Translations under genes and position numbers: made by a program
The notes under the pieces: generated by a model
Databases searched by the model: none
What the model saw: the letters and a program-made list of their open reading frames with translations, nothing else
What the model was told of the DNA's origin: nothing
Origin: an uncultured Mycoplasmatota bacterium
GTDB taxonomy: Bacteria; Bacillota_I; Bacilli_A; RF39; UBA660
Length of the DNA: 64,000 nt
NCBI GenBank assembly: GCA_937944975.1
Contig: CALEBF010000014.1
Coordinates: 124,001 to 188,000, forward strand
Reading direction: 5' to 3'
Part shown: piece after piece, positions 24,287-32,498 of the stretch
Numbering within the stretch: the first letter of the stretch is position 1
Layout of the letters: the number at the start of each line of letters is the position of its first letter

Positions 24287-27200
24287 ATGAATGAACTAAG
24301 AGTTTTAATGAAATTCAAAAATATCGATGGAAGGAAGATTCAAGAAATCTATCGCTTAAATCCAGAGGAGACAGTGGAAAAGCTGATTCGTTTTTTAGAA
24401 GAAGAGGTTATTTTCTGCGAATCACATGAATGCGAATTTTATCCGAAGTATCTATTTACAACTTTGAATCGAATTCAACAGTTATACGATGATTTATATG
24501 AACAAGGAAAAATGATTGCACCTTATTATAAGACATACTTAAAATTGTACGAGCGTGTGCGAAAGTTAGATAGAGAAAATCGAAATAAACCTGAAGAAGA
24601 GCTTTCAATCGTAGAGGAAATTTATGGAACAATTTATTTTTTACAAGATATCGATAAAGCACTTACTTTGATTCATGACAATTCTTTATGGTTGCTTGGA
24701 AGTATGCAAGATCAGATGTTAATCGAAACAATTATGGATTCATATTTTGAGGCAATGTTGCAACCGGACGAGGAGAGATATCAATATTTTCTTAAGATGG
24801 CCAAGGGAATCATTGGCATCATCGAAAAGTATCCACATATCGAAAATAAGATGGAAGCTTATTTTGAACAAAATAAAAACTATCATTTAGAGTTGGGATT
24901 TCTTTTATCGAATCAATTTAAAACGAGATATCGTACACATGGACTTTTGATTACATCTTTAAAAAGAAATATGCATTCTCCATCGATTACACCAACGATT
25001 ACAGTGGACGATGGAGTTCAGGATCATACAAACGATTACATATTTACAATCGATAATGAAAATACAAATGCAAAAGAAGATGCGATTTCGTTTCGTAAAG
25101 ATGAAAATGGAATTACTGTAACATTATATACGACGAATGTGACAAATATATTACGCCAAATGCCTCATATGGAAACAGCAGCATTTTCAAAATGGTTTGC
25201 ACAATCTGGAAATCATTTGTTTTCACAAAGCGATATTGCAACCTATTTTTCACTAGAGGAGCAATTTCCTCGAGATGTCGTGACATATCAGTTTCAATTT
25301 GATTTACATTATCACTTGTTAAACGTTACTTTTGGACGTGCGAATATTATCGTAGATAAAAACTATACGTATCAAGAGGCGAATGCTTATATATTGAAAA
25401 AAGAACAAGATATTTTTCCGTATTGGGAAGAACTTTATCAATTGATGCATCACTATCACCAGACAAATCATCATAAGATGGAGTATAAAGCTTTGCGTGC
25501 TCTATGTGACACTGTCGTGAATAAAAAGGCAATTGAAACGATTTCATATAATGAAGCAGGCGTGATTGTATCAGAATTAAAAAACTTGATTGGATATTAT
25601 CAAGCAGAATTTTGCGATGAAAATCATATCCCAATTATGCATTATGTCAATGATTTTGACTTGTCTAGTGAAGAGATGAATCGAATGATGGAAAACTGGA
25701 AAAATCATCATGATACCGAGCTGTTAGAAAAATTGCCAATGCAGTCACAGTATCGTGTCGCACCCGCACCACATAGAGGAATCGGATATGATACTTATGC
25801 ACACTGTACAACACCACTTCGCAATTATTTGGCGATGGTCAATCAAAACATTTTGATTGATATTGTTTTTTCAAAACTATATCAAAAGATCCATCACTAT
25901 CAACAATACTTACAAGAGTTAGAAGAACTTCAAAGGCAGTATGAACTACGCGACTACGAAAAAAAGAAAGCACAACGTAAGAAAAAAATTCATAAAATTC
26001 ATGGCATTTCGTACCAGAAAGAAATCGAACTTGTAGAAAGCTACCTAAGTGAGTCAGCAATGGATCATCGAGAACTATTGGAAAAAACAGGGTTGCCGGA
26101 ACAACAATTAAATCTGATATTAGACTATTTAAAAGAAGAACTGCACATCGATGAAATTCATGGAACTTATCATAAAAATACAACAGCGTCGAAACAAGTT
26201 GGTGTTTTTCAATCGGCAACGTATGACTATGGATTCGCACGATTGGAAAGTGGAGAAAAAGTATTGATACCACGAGCACATATGAATGGTGCAGTCGATG
26301 GTAGTACAGTTTTAGTTGAAACGTACGGAAAAGAAAAACAAAAAGCAGCACGTGTCATTCGTAAGAAAAAAACGTGGCACAAAGCTGTAGGTGAGATTGT
26401 AGAGTTAGATGGAAAATATTATGTCCACCTAAATCGAGTAGATTATCCAAGTCCTCTTTTAGTTGATTATCTCAATGGGGCAAAAGTGGATGATACAGTC
26501 GTGGTAGAAGTGGAAACAGGAAAACGAACAAAAGTAAATGTCGTGCGTGTTATTGGAAATTCCTTCGATCCACATACGGCAGTATTAGCGCTCATGGAAG
26601 ATTACAATATAACACCATCTTTTCCTGATGAAGTTATGGAAGAAGCTCGTAAGGTGCCAAATGAACTAAGCGAGGAAGATTTAAAGGGACGTTTAGATTT
26701 AAGATCAATGATAATTTTTACAATTGATGGAAAGGACGCAAAGGACTTTGACGATGCGGTTTCAATAGAAAAACATGAAGATGGTAGTTTTCGATTGGGG
26801 GTTCATATCGCGGATGTCTCCCATTATGTAAAAGAGGATACTTTCCTCGATTTAGAAGCACGTAATCGTGGTACTAGCGTCTATGCAGCTGATCTTGTTG
26901 CTCCGATGCTACCTGAGGAACTATCAAACAATATATGTTCTTTAAAACCGTATGAGGATCGTCTCACGCTTTCATGCTTTATGGAGTTTGACCCAACTGG
27001 TACGTGTGTCGATTATGATGTCGTTGAGAGTGTGATTCGCTCTAAAAAGAGAATGACATACGACGATGTAAATCGGGTATTAGAAGGCGAACGATTAGAT
27101 GATTACATTGGTTTTCAACGCCCTCTTTATCAAATGTTAGAGTTGTCTCATCTAATTCGTAATCAGAGAAAGAAAAGAGGAGCGTTATCATTTGAATTGC

Positions 27201-28114
27201 CAAAGACAAAATTTGTATACGATGAAGATGGCTTTATCATTGGAGCTTCTACTGAACATAGAAGAGAAGCAGAACGGATCATCGAAGATTTCATGATTGC
27301 GGCGAATGAATGTTTTGCTCAGATGATGAAACAAACAGGTAAGCCGTGTTCCTATCGTATTCATCTAGAGCCAGAGTATCATGCACTACATGAAGCATTA
27401 GATATAATGGATGGAATGGGGTATAAGGTTGATTTTAAACTTTTATCAGAAAGAGTAACTCCAATGAAGATTCAACAGTTTATGCGCAAATACCAAAAAG
27501 AACCAAATTACGATATTGTTGAATATTTGGTGCTACATTCTATGAATAAAGCAGTGTATGGAACGAATCCGTGGGGACATTTTGGATTAGCCACAAGTGA
27601 TTATTTACACGGAACATCTCCAATCAGACGTTATGCAGATCTTGTCGCACATCGAGCTATGAAAAGAGAATTACATCAAGCATACGAGGGATTTGATGTA
27701 GAAACGACAATGCAAAATTATCAAAACTGGATGGAACATGCATCTAGTTGTGAACAAAATGCCGATCTATGTGAAAGGACCGTTGACAGATTAAAAACGG
27801 TGGAATTTTTGCAGGAAAGTGTTGGAAATGTGATCGAAGGAAAGATTGTTTCGATTGGACAGAATGGAATGGTTGTAAGATTGGATAATGCAATGCAGGG
27901 CTTTATTCCAAGAAGAAACTTGGAAGGATATCTTTATTATGGAGATATACTTTCATATGTTCATAAAGAAACAAAGCAAAGATTTTCACTAGGAGAAACA
28001 ATTCAATGTGTCCTTGAGAATTTATCGAAAGAAACGTTGTGTGTTGAGTTAAGTCCTATAACGTTAGAGAAGAATAAAGAATTTGTATTATCTCCAACTA
28101 AGAAGAGCGTTTAG
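24287..28114 (+). CDS. rnr: RNase R with an extra N-terminal degenerate RNB domain
   Basis: 1275 residues; ordinary RNase R is about 700-800. The C-terminal part (from residue ~572) is a normal 3'-5' exoribonuclease R: winged HTH (572-628), cold-shock OB folds (~635-750), RNB domain (~805-1125) with the metal-binding aspartates D814, D820, D822 and D823 (TIDGKDAKDFDDA) and the TSPIRRYADL motif, then S1 (~1183-1260). The N-terminal half has a helical region (1-245) and a second RNB-like domain (~248-530): FTIDNENTNAKEDAISF aligns with the active motif, but the Asp set reads D256, A262, E264, D265, and TTPLRNYLAM replaces TSPIRRYADL. A charged coiled linker (~535-570) joins the halves. ATG 24287 with GGAG is preferred over the in-frame TTG 24275. 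Confidence 0.9.
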   Translation: MNELRVLMKFKNIDGRKIQEIYRLNPEETVEKLIRFLEEEVIFCESHECEFYPKYLFTTLNRIQQLYDDLYEQGKMIAPYYKTYLKLYERVRKLDRENRNKPEEELSIVEEIYGTIYFLQDIDKALTLIHDNSLWLLGSMQDQMLIETIMDSYFEAMLQPDEERYQYFLKMAKGIIGIIEKYPHIENKMEAYFEQNKNYHLELGFLLSNQFKTRYRTHGLLITSLKRNMHSPSITPTITVDDGVQDHTNDYIFTIDNENTNAKEDAISFRKDENGITVTLYTTNVTNILRQMPHMETAAFSKWFAQSGNHLFSQSDIATYFSLEEQFPRDVVTYQFQFDLHYHLLNVTFGRANIIVDKNYTYQEANAYILKKEQDIFPYWEELYQLMHHYHQTNHHKMEYKALRALCDTVVNKKAIETISYNEAGVIVSELKNLIGYYQAEFCDENHIPIMHYVNDFDLSSEEMNRMMENWKNHHDTELLEKLPMQSQYRVAPAPHRGIGYDTYAHCTTPLRNYLAMVNQNILIDIVFSKLYQKIHHYQQYLQELEELQRQYELRDYEKKKAQRKKKIHKIHGISYQKEIELVESYLSESAMDHRELLEKTGLPEQQLNLILDYLKEELHIDEIHGTYHKNTTASKQVGVFQSATYDYGFARLESGEKVLIPRAHMNGAVDGSTVLVETYGKEKQKAARVIRKKKTWHKAVGEIVELDGKYYVHLNRVDYPSPLLVDYLNGAKVDDTVVVEVETGKRTKVNVVRVIGNSFDPHTAVLALMEDYNITPSFPDEVMEEARKVPNELSEEDLKGRLDLRSMIIFTIDGKDAKDFDDAVSIEKHEDGSFRLGVHIADVSHYVKEDTFLDLEARNRGTSVYAADLVAPMLPEELSNNICSLKPYEDRLTLSCFMEFDPTGTCVDYDVVESVIRSKKRMTYDDVNRVLEGERLDDYIGFQRPLYQMLELSHLIRNQRKKRGALSFELPKTKFVYDEDGFIIGASTEHRREAERIIEDFMIAANECFAQMMKQTGKPCSYRIHLEPEYHALHEALDIMDGMGYKVDFKLLSERVTPMKIQQFMRKYQKEPNYDIVEYLVLHSMNKAVYGTNPWGHFGLATSDYLHGTSPIRRYADLVAHRAMKRELHQAYEGFDVETTMQNYQNWMEHASSCEQNADLCERTVDRLKTVEFLQESVGNVIEGKIVSIGQNGMVVRLDNAMQGFIPRRNLEGYLYYGDILSYVHKETKQRFSLGETIQCVLENLSKETLCVELSPITLEKNKEFVLSPTKKSV

Positions 28115-28123
28115 CTCTTTTTT
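28103..28123 (+). terminator. intrinsic terminator after rnr
   Basis: AAGAGC/GCTCTT stem spanning the stop codon, then T residues. Confidence 0.7.
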
Positions 28124-28137
28124 CCTATGTAGAAGTA

Positions 28138-28146
28138 TGTTACAAT
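28138..28146 (+). promoter_or_regulatory. extended -10 promoter of the P-type ATPase
   Basis: TGTTACAAT (TGnTACAAT), 16 nt before the start codon, directly after the rnr terminator. Confidence 0.55.
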
Positions 28147-28161
28147 AGAAATGGTGAGAAT

Positions 28162-30774
28162 ATGAAACAAAGTTATGCACGAAGTGAAGAAGACGTTTTA
28201 GAACAATGTCAAGCAACTGTAGAAGGATTGACAATAGACGAAGTAAAAAAAAGACAAGAAAAATATGGAAAAAACGAGATGAAAACGAAACCGAAAAAAA
28301 CAATCTTTGAAATGGTTTTGGAACAATTAAAAGATAAAATGATTTTGATTTTACTTGCGGCATCGATTCTTTCTTTTTTCTTGCAAGAATATGTCGAAAG
28401 TATTGTCATTTTAATTATTATTGCAATCAATACCATCGTTAGTATCATTCAAGAGAAAAAAGCAGCTGATGCGATTGAAGCATTGAAACAGATGAATGCA
28501 CCCCATGCATCCGTGCTTAGAGATGGAATTAGGAAGACAATTTTGGTAAGTGACTTAGTGGTTGGAGATATCGTCTATTTAGAAGACGGAGGTATCGTTC
28601 CAGCAGATATTAGATTATTAGAGGAACATCATCTTATGATTGATGAATCTTCCCTTACGGGAGAGAGTGTTCCAGTGGAAAAGGATGCATCTTTAGTTTT
28701 AGAAGAATCAACGACACTTGCAGACCAAGTGAATATGGCTTTTTCTTCTAGTATTATCACGTATGGTACTGGCTTGGGAGTAGTTGTTGCAATCGGAATG
28801 GATACGGAAGTCGGAAAGATTGCTCGCATGCTAGACTCGGAAGATGATTTAGAAACACCATTAAAGAAGAAGTTGAATTCGGTTGGTCAAGTGTTAAGTA
28901 TCGTCGGAATTTTAATTAGTATTTTAATCTTTATCATAGGATTTTTCTATGGAAAAGATGTCGTAACCTTACTTATGATATCTATCTCTCTTGCAATTTC
29001 CGTCATCCCAGAAGGACTTCCTGCAACGGCTACAATTGTCATGGCTCTAGGAGTGCAGAGAATGGCTAAGAAAAATGCGCTTGTAAAAAAACTTCCGGCG
29101 GTAGAAACGCTAGGAAGTGCAAGTGTTATTTGTAGTGATAAGACGGGAACATTAACGCAAAATAAAATGACAGTAACGAGGATATTATTATATGATGAGT
29201 TGTTAAATGATTCAAAAGAGGAGATTCCAAAAGAGATTCCAGAAGATTTCATGTACGCTTGTATGCTTTGTAATAACGCTACCTTGAGTGGAGAGGAACA
29301 AACCGGAGATCCAACCGAAGTTGCTCTTTTATCTTTTGCTGATGAGCATGGATATAATAATGAACAAGTAAAGAAAAAATATGATAAATTATATGAGCAG
29401 CCATTTGATTCTGATCGAAAAAGGATGTCAATTGTCTGTAAAAAAGATGGAAAGCTTGTTTGTTATACCAAGGGAGCAGCGGAAGAAATGCTCGATTTAT
29501 GTACCCATATTGTTGTTGGTGAAGAGGAAAAAGAACTTACTTATTCTGAAAAAGAAAAGATATTAGAAGAATGTTCTAAATTGTCAAACGAAGCATTGAG
29601 ATTATTAGGAGTTGCAAAAAGAACTCTTTCTGGCTTGCCAGAATCAGACGAAGAAGATATCGAACAACATTTGACATTTATAGGACTTGTCGGTATGATC
29701 GATCCTCCGAGAGAAGAAGTTATGAAAGCGATAGAAACGTGTCATACTGCAGGAATTCGCGTTATTATGATTACAGGAGATCATAAATTAACTGCAATTT
29801 CTATTGCGAAGAAACTAGGAATTTTTAGGGATGGAGACAAAGCGATGACAGGAGAGGAATTACATCTCATTCCAGATCGAGAATTGAAAAAAAGAATTCC
29901 GAAAGTCTCTGTTTTCGCGCGTGTTACACCGGAAGATAAACTACGTATTGTCAATGCACTAAAGGCGAATAAAGAGATTGTCGCAATGACGGGTGATGGA
30001 GTTAATGATTCTCCAGCATTAAAAGCGGCAGATATTGGAATCGCAATGGGAAAAGTTGGAACAGATGTTGCGAAAAGTGCAGCAGATATGTTGTTATTAG
30101 ATGATAACTTTACGACCATCGAAGTTGCGATTCGCGAGGGTAGACGTGTGTACCGTAATATTCAAAAAGTGATTCAATATTTACTTGCAGGAAACATTGC
30201 CGAAGTATTAACTATTTTTGTTGCAATGGTACTAAATTTACAAACGCCAATATTAGCAGTTCACATTTTATTTGTCAATTTAGTTACGGATACCTTACCT
30301 GCTTTAGCGTTAGGTGTCGATCCGGAAGGAAAGAATGTCATGCGACATAAACCGGTTAAGACTGGAAGTTTATTTGAAAAAGGACTTGTATATCGCGTTG
30401 TTTTCTACGGGGTATATATAGCGATTTTATCTTTAACTGCTTATCATATAGGACTTGAAGATAGCTACGAAACAGCGATTACAATGACGTTCTTAGTGCT
30501 TTGTTTATCACAGATCATACATGCTTTAAACCAACATTCTAGCACTGTATCTATTTTTTCAAAGGAACATCCAAAGAATAAATATTTATATGGAGCGATG
30601 ATCTTATCTACGTTATTCTTATTGCCAATTATATTTATTTCGCCGATTGCAAAATTTTTCTCAATTGTACCATTGACATCAAAAGAATGGATGATTGTGG
30701 GAGGACTTTCGGTTTCCCCACTGATCGTGGTAGAATTTGTTAAATGGATTCGTCGTAAGATGAAAAAGATTTAA
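28162..30774 (+). CDS. P-type Ca2+-transporting ATPase (PII type)
   Basis: 870 residues. Cation_ATPase_N start, actuator motif TGES, helix M4 motif PEGLPATATIVMALG (characteristic of SERCA/PMCA-like Ca2+ pumps), phosphorylation motif SDKTGTLTQN, KGAAEEMLDLC in the nucleotide domain, MITGDHKLTA and TGDGVNDSPALK hinge motifs, and six C-terminal membrane helices. It exports Ca2+ using ATP. Own extended -10 promoter; no terminator before the tRNA promoter was found. Confidence 0.92.
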   Translation: MKQSYARSEEDVLEQCQATVEGLTIDEVKKRQEKYGKNEMKTKPKKTIFEMVLEQLKDKMILILLAASILSFFLQEYVESIVILIIIAINTIVSIIQEKKAADAIEALKQMNAPHASVLRDGIRKTILVSDLVVGDIVYLEDGGIVPADIRLLEEHHLMIDESSLTGESVPVEKDASLVLEESTTLADQVNMAFSSSIITYGTGLGVVVAIGMDTEVGKIARMLDSEDDLETPLKKKLNSVGQVLSIVGILISILIFIIGFFYGKDVVTLLMISISLAISVIPEGLPATATIVMALGVQRMAKKNALVKKLPAVETLGSASVICSDKTGTLTQNKMTVTRILLYDELLNDSKEEIPKEIPEDFMYACMLCNNATLSGEEQTGDPTEVALLSFADEHGYNNEQVKKKYDKLYEQPFDSDRKRMSIVCKKDGKLVCYTKGAAEEMLDLCTHIVVGEEEKELTYSEKEKILEECSKLSNEALRLLGVAKRTLSGLPESDEEDIEQHLTFIGLVGMIDPPREEVMKAIETCHTAGIRVIMITGDHKLTAISIAKKLGIFRDGDKAMTGEELHLIPDRELKKRIPKVSVFARVTPEDKLRIVNALKANKEIVAMTGDGVNDSPALKAADIGIAMGKVGTDVAKSAADMLLLDDNFTTIEVAIREGRRVYRNIQKVIQYLLAGNIAEVLTIFVAMVLNLQTPILAVHILFVNLVTDTLPALALGVDPEGKNVMRHKPVKTGSLFEKGLVYRVVFYGVYIAILSLTAYHIGLEDSYETAITMTFLVLCLSQIIHALNQHSSTVSIFSKEHPKNKYLYGAMILSTLFLLPIIFISPIAKFFSIVPLTSKEWMIVGGLSVSPLIVVEFVKWIRRKMKKI

Positions 30775-30783
30775 TACAAAGGA

Positions 30784-30812
30784 TTCACAAACGATAAAGA
30801 TCGTGATATAAT
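30784..30812 (+). promoter_or_regulatory. sigma-A promoter of the tRNA-Gln/tRNA-Leu pair
   Basis: TTCACA, 17-nt spacer, TATAAT, ending 12 nt before tRNA-Gln. Confidence 0.7.
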
Positions 30813-30824
30813 GAATTATGGAAT

Positions 30825-30898
30825 TGCCCTATAGCCAAGCGGTAAGGCAGTGGACTCTGACTCCATCATCGTTAGTTCGAATCTAACTAGGGCAGCCA
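30825..30898 (+). tRNA. tRNA-Gln (anticodon CTG)
   Basis: 74 nt. Acceptor TGCCCTA/TAGGGCA, anticodon stem GTGGA/TCCAT, loop CTCTGAC giving anticodon CTG, T-loop GTTCGAATC, encoded CCA. Confidence 0.93.
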
Positions 30899-30907
30899 TA
30901 ATGACAT

Positions 30908-30934
30908 AAACCTTATTTTAATAAGGTTTTTCTT
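30908..30934 (+). terminator. terminator-like hairpin between two tRNAs
   Basis: AAACCTTAT/ATAAGGTTT nine-bp stem followed by a T-rich tail, ending about 5 nt before the next tRNA. No separate promoter for tRNA-Leu is visible between them. Confidence 0.6.
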
Positions 30935-30938
30935 TCAT

Positions 30939-31023
30939 GCAAGAGTGGTGGAATTGGTAGACACGCAAGCTTCAGGCACTTGTGGAATATTCTGTGTGGG
31001 TTCGAGTCCCATTTCTTGCACCA
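30939..31023 (+). tRNA. tRNA-Leu (anticodon CAG)
   Basis: 85 nt. Acceptor GCAAGAG/TTCTTGC, D-arm GTGGAATTGGTAGACACG, anticodon loop with TTCAGG (CAG), class II variable arm, GGTTCGAGTCC T-loop, discriminator A and encoded CCA. Confidence 0.93.
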
Positions 31024-31242
31024 TTATTTTAATAATGATAAAGAGAATAAAATGATAACAAAGAGCTTAAGAACTTTTCTAACAAAAGTCCCCGGAAATA
31101 ACAGATAAACAGTGAGTAAAATTAGAGAAAAAATAAAAACAGCAACAATTGAATGACTGATATATCTATAAATCGATGTATAGAAAATAACAGTTAGATA
31201 GAAGTTGAAGAGTGAAAGAGGAAGGTCTATTGTTTTAAATAA
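31024..31242 (+). other. 219-nt non-coding gap
   Basis: AT-rich, with no open frame of convincing quality on either strand. A small ATTATT/AATAAT hairpin follows tRNA-Leu, but without a T tract. I see no recognisable riboswitch or ncRNA and no clear promoter for the following ATP-grasp gene. Confidence 0.4.
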
Positions 31243-31257
31243 ATGAAGGAGGACAAC

Positions 31258-32349
31258 ATGAGATATTGTTATGATAAAAAATTACGTTGGGAATACTCAA
31301 AAAATGAGATGGAACTAGCAAAGCAGAAGAAAAATGGAATTTTATATGATAGTGAATCGCATAGATTTGAAGATTTTGATCACAATGAGATCGATATAAC
31401 AGGGGAAGTCATCTTTCCACGTACTGGAGTAATTCAGATTTACGATCTATTAGATGAAATTATTCGACAAGAAGGAATACCTGCTTTTTCTAAAGAGGAG
31501 TTAGAAAAAATTAGAAAGTGGCCTGAATACGTTCAGACCAAAAGACTTAGTCATAGGTTGACAGGTAAAGATCTATTAGATGAGGAAGTTATCTCCCGAC
31601 TAGAAGAGGTATATGGGACGGAATTTTTTTTGAAAACACTAGATAAGGATTTTAGTAGCGTTATTTCAATGGAACTTTTAAAAGATAAGGAATGTGCGTT
31701 TTATAAGACTTTGATAAATCATTCTAATACTGAGTTTTTTATCAGTGAGAAAGTAAACATTGAACAAGATCAATATGGAAAGAAAGAATATCGATGCTTT
31801 ATCGTAAATGGAGAACTTTATAATATTTCGAGATTCACATCTCGAATACTACACAAAATCGAGCCTCATGTTTTAGAAAAAGTCCAAAAGATAGTAGCAT
31901 CGCTGAAAGGAATATTTCCTCAAAATTACGTACTAGATGTTTTTGAATATGAATTAAATGGTAAGAAAGACTTAGATGTGATTGAATTTAATTCGATCGA
32001 TTCCTCAGGGTTATATTTATATAATTCATGTATCGAAAAATCGGATGACCTATTACACACAGATCCAAATCATGTTGCATCAGAATTCAGAAGTTCATTA
32101 AAACATTGTACGAGTGAAGGAAAGATAGCGATCGATAGACAAAACGGATATTCTGTTTCGGGTGTTTTTTCAAATGATTTGTATAGTATGTGTACGTTTG
32201 GAGTGCTAGGTTTTAGAGTGATGGATGCTCATGTTTCGCCTAGAGATTTCGGACGTCATGAACCGATGATTGATCTAGTAAGTTTTGTAGTTCCTGTACA
32301 GTTTGACGATGATTTACATAAACCTTTGATGAAAAAGAAAACTGAATAA
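31258..32349 (+). CDS. ATP-grasp protein, R2K clade (DUF4343-like)
   Basis: 363 residues. The C-terminal half (from about residue 140) has ATP-grasp features of the R2K clade: FFISEKVNIEQDQYGKKEYRCF, then VLDVFEYEL and LDVIEFNSIDSSGLYLYN, where the Glu/Asn pair binds Mg-ATP. R2K enzymes are predicted amide or peptide ligases, often in phage or peptide-modification contexts; the substrate here is unknown. ATG 31258 follows AAGGAGG. The in-frame ATG 31243 lies before this Shine-Dalgarno. Stand-alone gene between tRNAs and uvrA, a typical place for acquired genes. Confidence 0.7.
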   Translation: MRYCYDKKLRWEYSKNEMELAKQKKNGILYDSESHRFEDFDHNEIDITGEVIFPRTGVIQIYDLLDEIIRQEGIPAFSKEELEKIRKWPEYVQTKRLSHRLTGKDLLDEEVISRLEEVYGTEFFLKTLDKDFSSVISMELLKDKECAFYKTLINHSNTEFFISEKVNIEQDQYGKKEYRCFIVNGELYNISRFTSRILHKIEPHVLEKVQKIVASLKGIFPQNYVLDVFEYELNGKKDLDVIEFNSIDSSGLYLYNSCIEKSDDLLHTDPNHVASEFRSSLKHCTSEGKIAIDRQNGYSVSGVFSNDLYSMCTFGVLGFRVMDAHVSPRDFGRHEPMIDLVSFVVPVQFDDDLHKPLMKKKTE

Positions 32350-32359
32350 ATTGATTAGA

Positions 32360-32390
32360 GACGTCGATCTAGTAAAGAATCGGCGTTTTT
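32360..32390 (+). terminator. intrinsic terminator after the ATP-grasp gene
   Basis: ACGTCGAT/ATCGGCGT stem (one G-U pair), then five T residues. Confidence 0.75.
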
Positions 32391-32453
32391 AATTGTCGAT
32401 TTAAAAAGAAATAGGTAACACAACGACTGTTTGTTCGTTTTTTTAATAAATTA

Positions 32454-32462
32454 TGTTATAAT
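32454..32462 (+). promoter_or_regulatory. extended -10 promoter of uvrA
   Basis: TGTTATAAT 36 nt before the start codon. No LexA-type box was found around it. Confidence 0.55.
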
Positions 32463-32498
32463 ATCTGTGGAAACGGGAAAAAGAAAATAGGTGAGAGT

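Noticed and set aside
25839..26351. Long antisense frame inside the rnr gene
   Set aside because: Codon pattern and lack of a ribosome-binding site mark it as a shadow of rnr.
32399..32498. Possible LexA (SOS) box before uvrA
   Set aside because: Only a half-site-like TTGTTCG is present; no CGAAC-N4-GTTCG palindrome.
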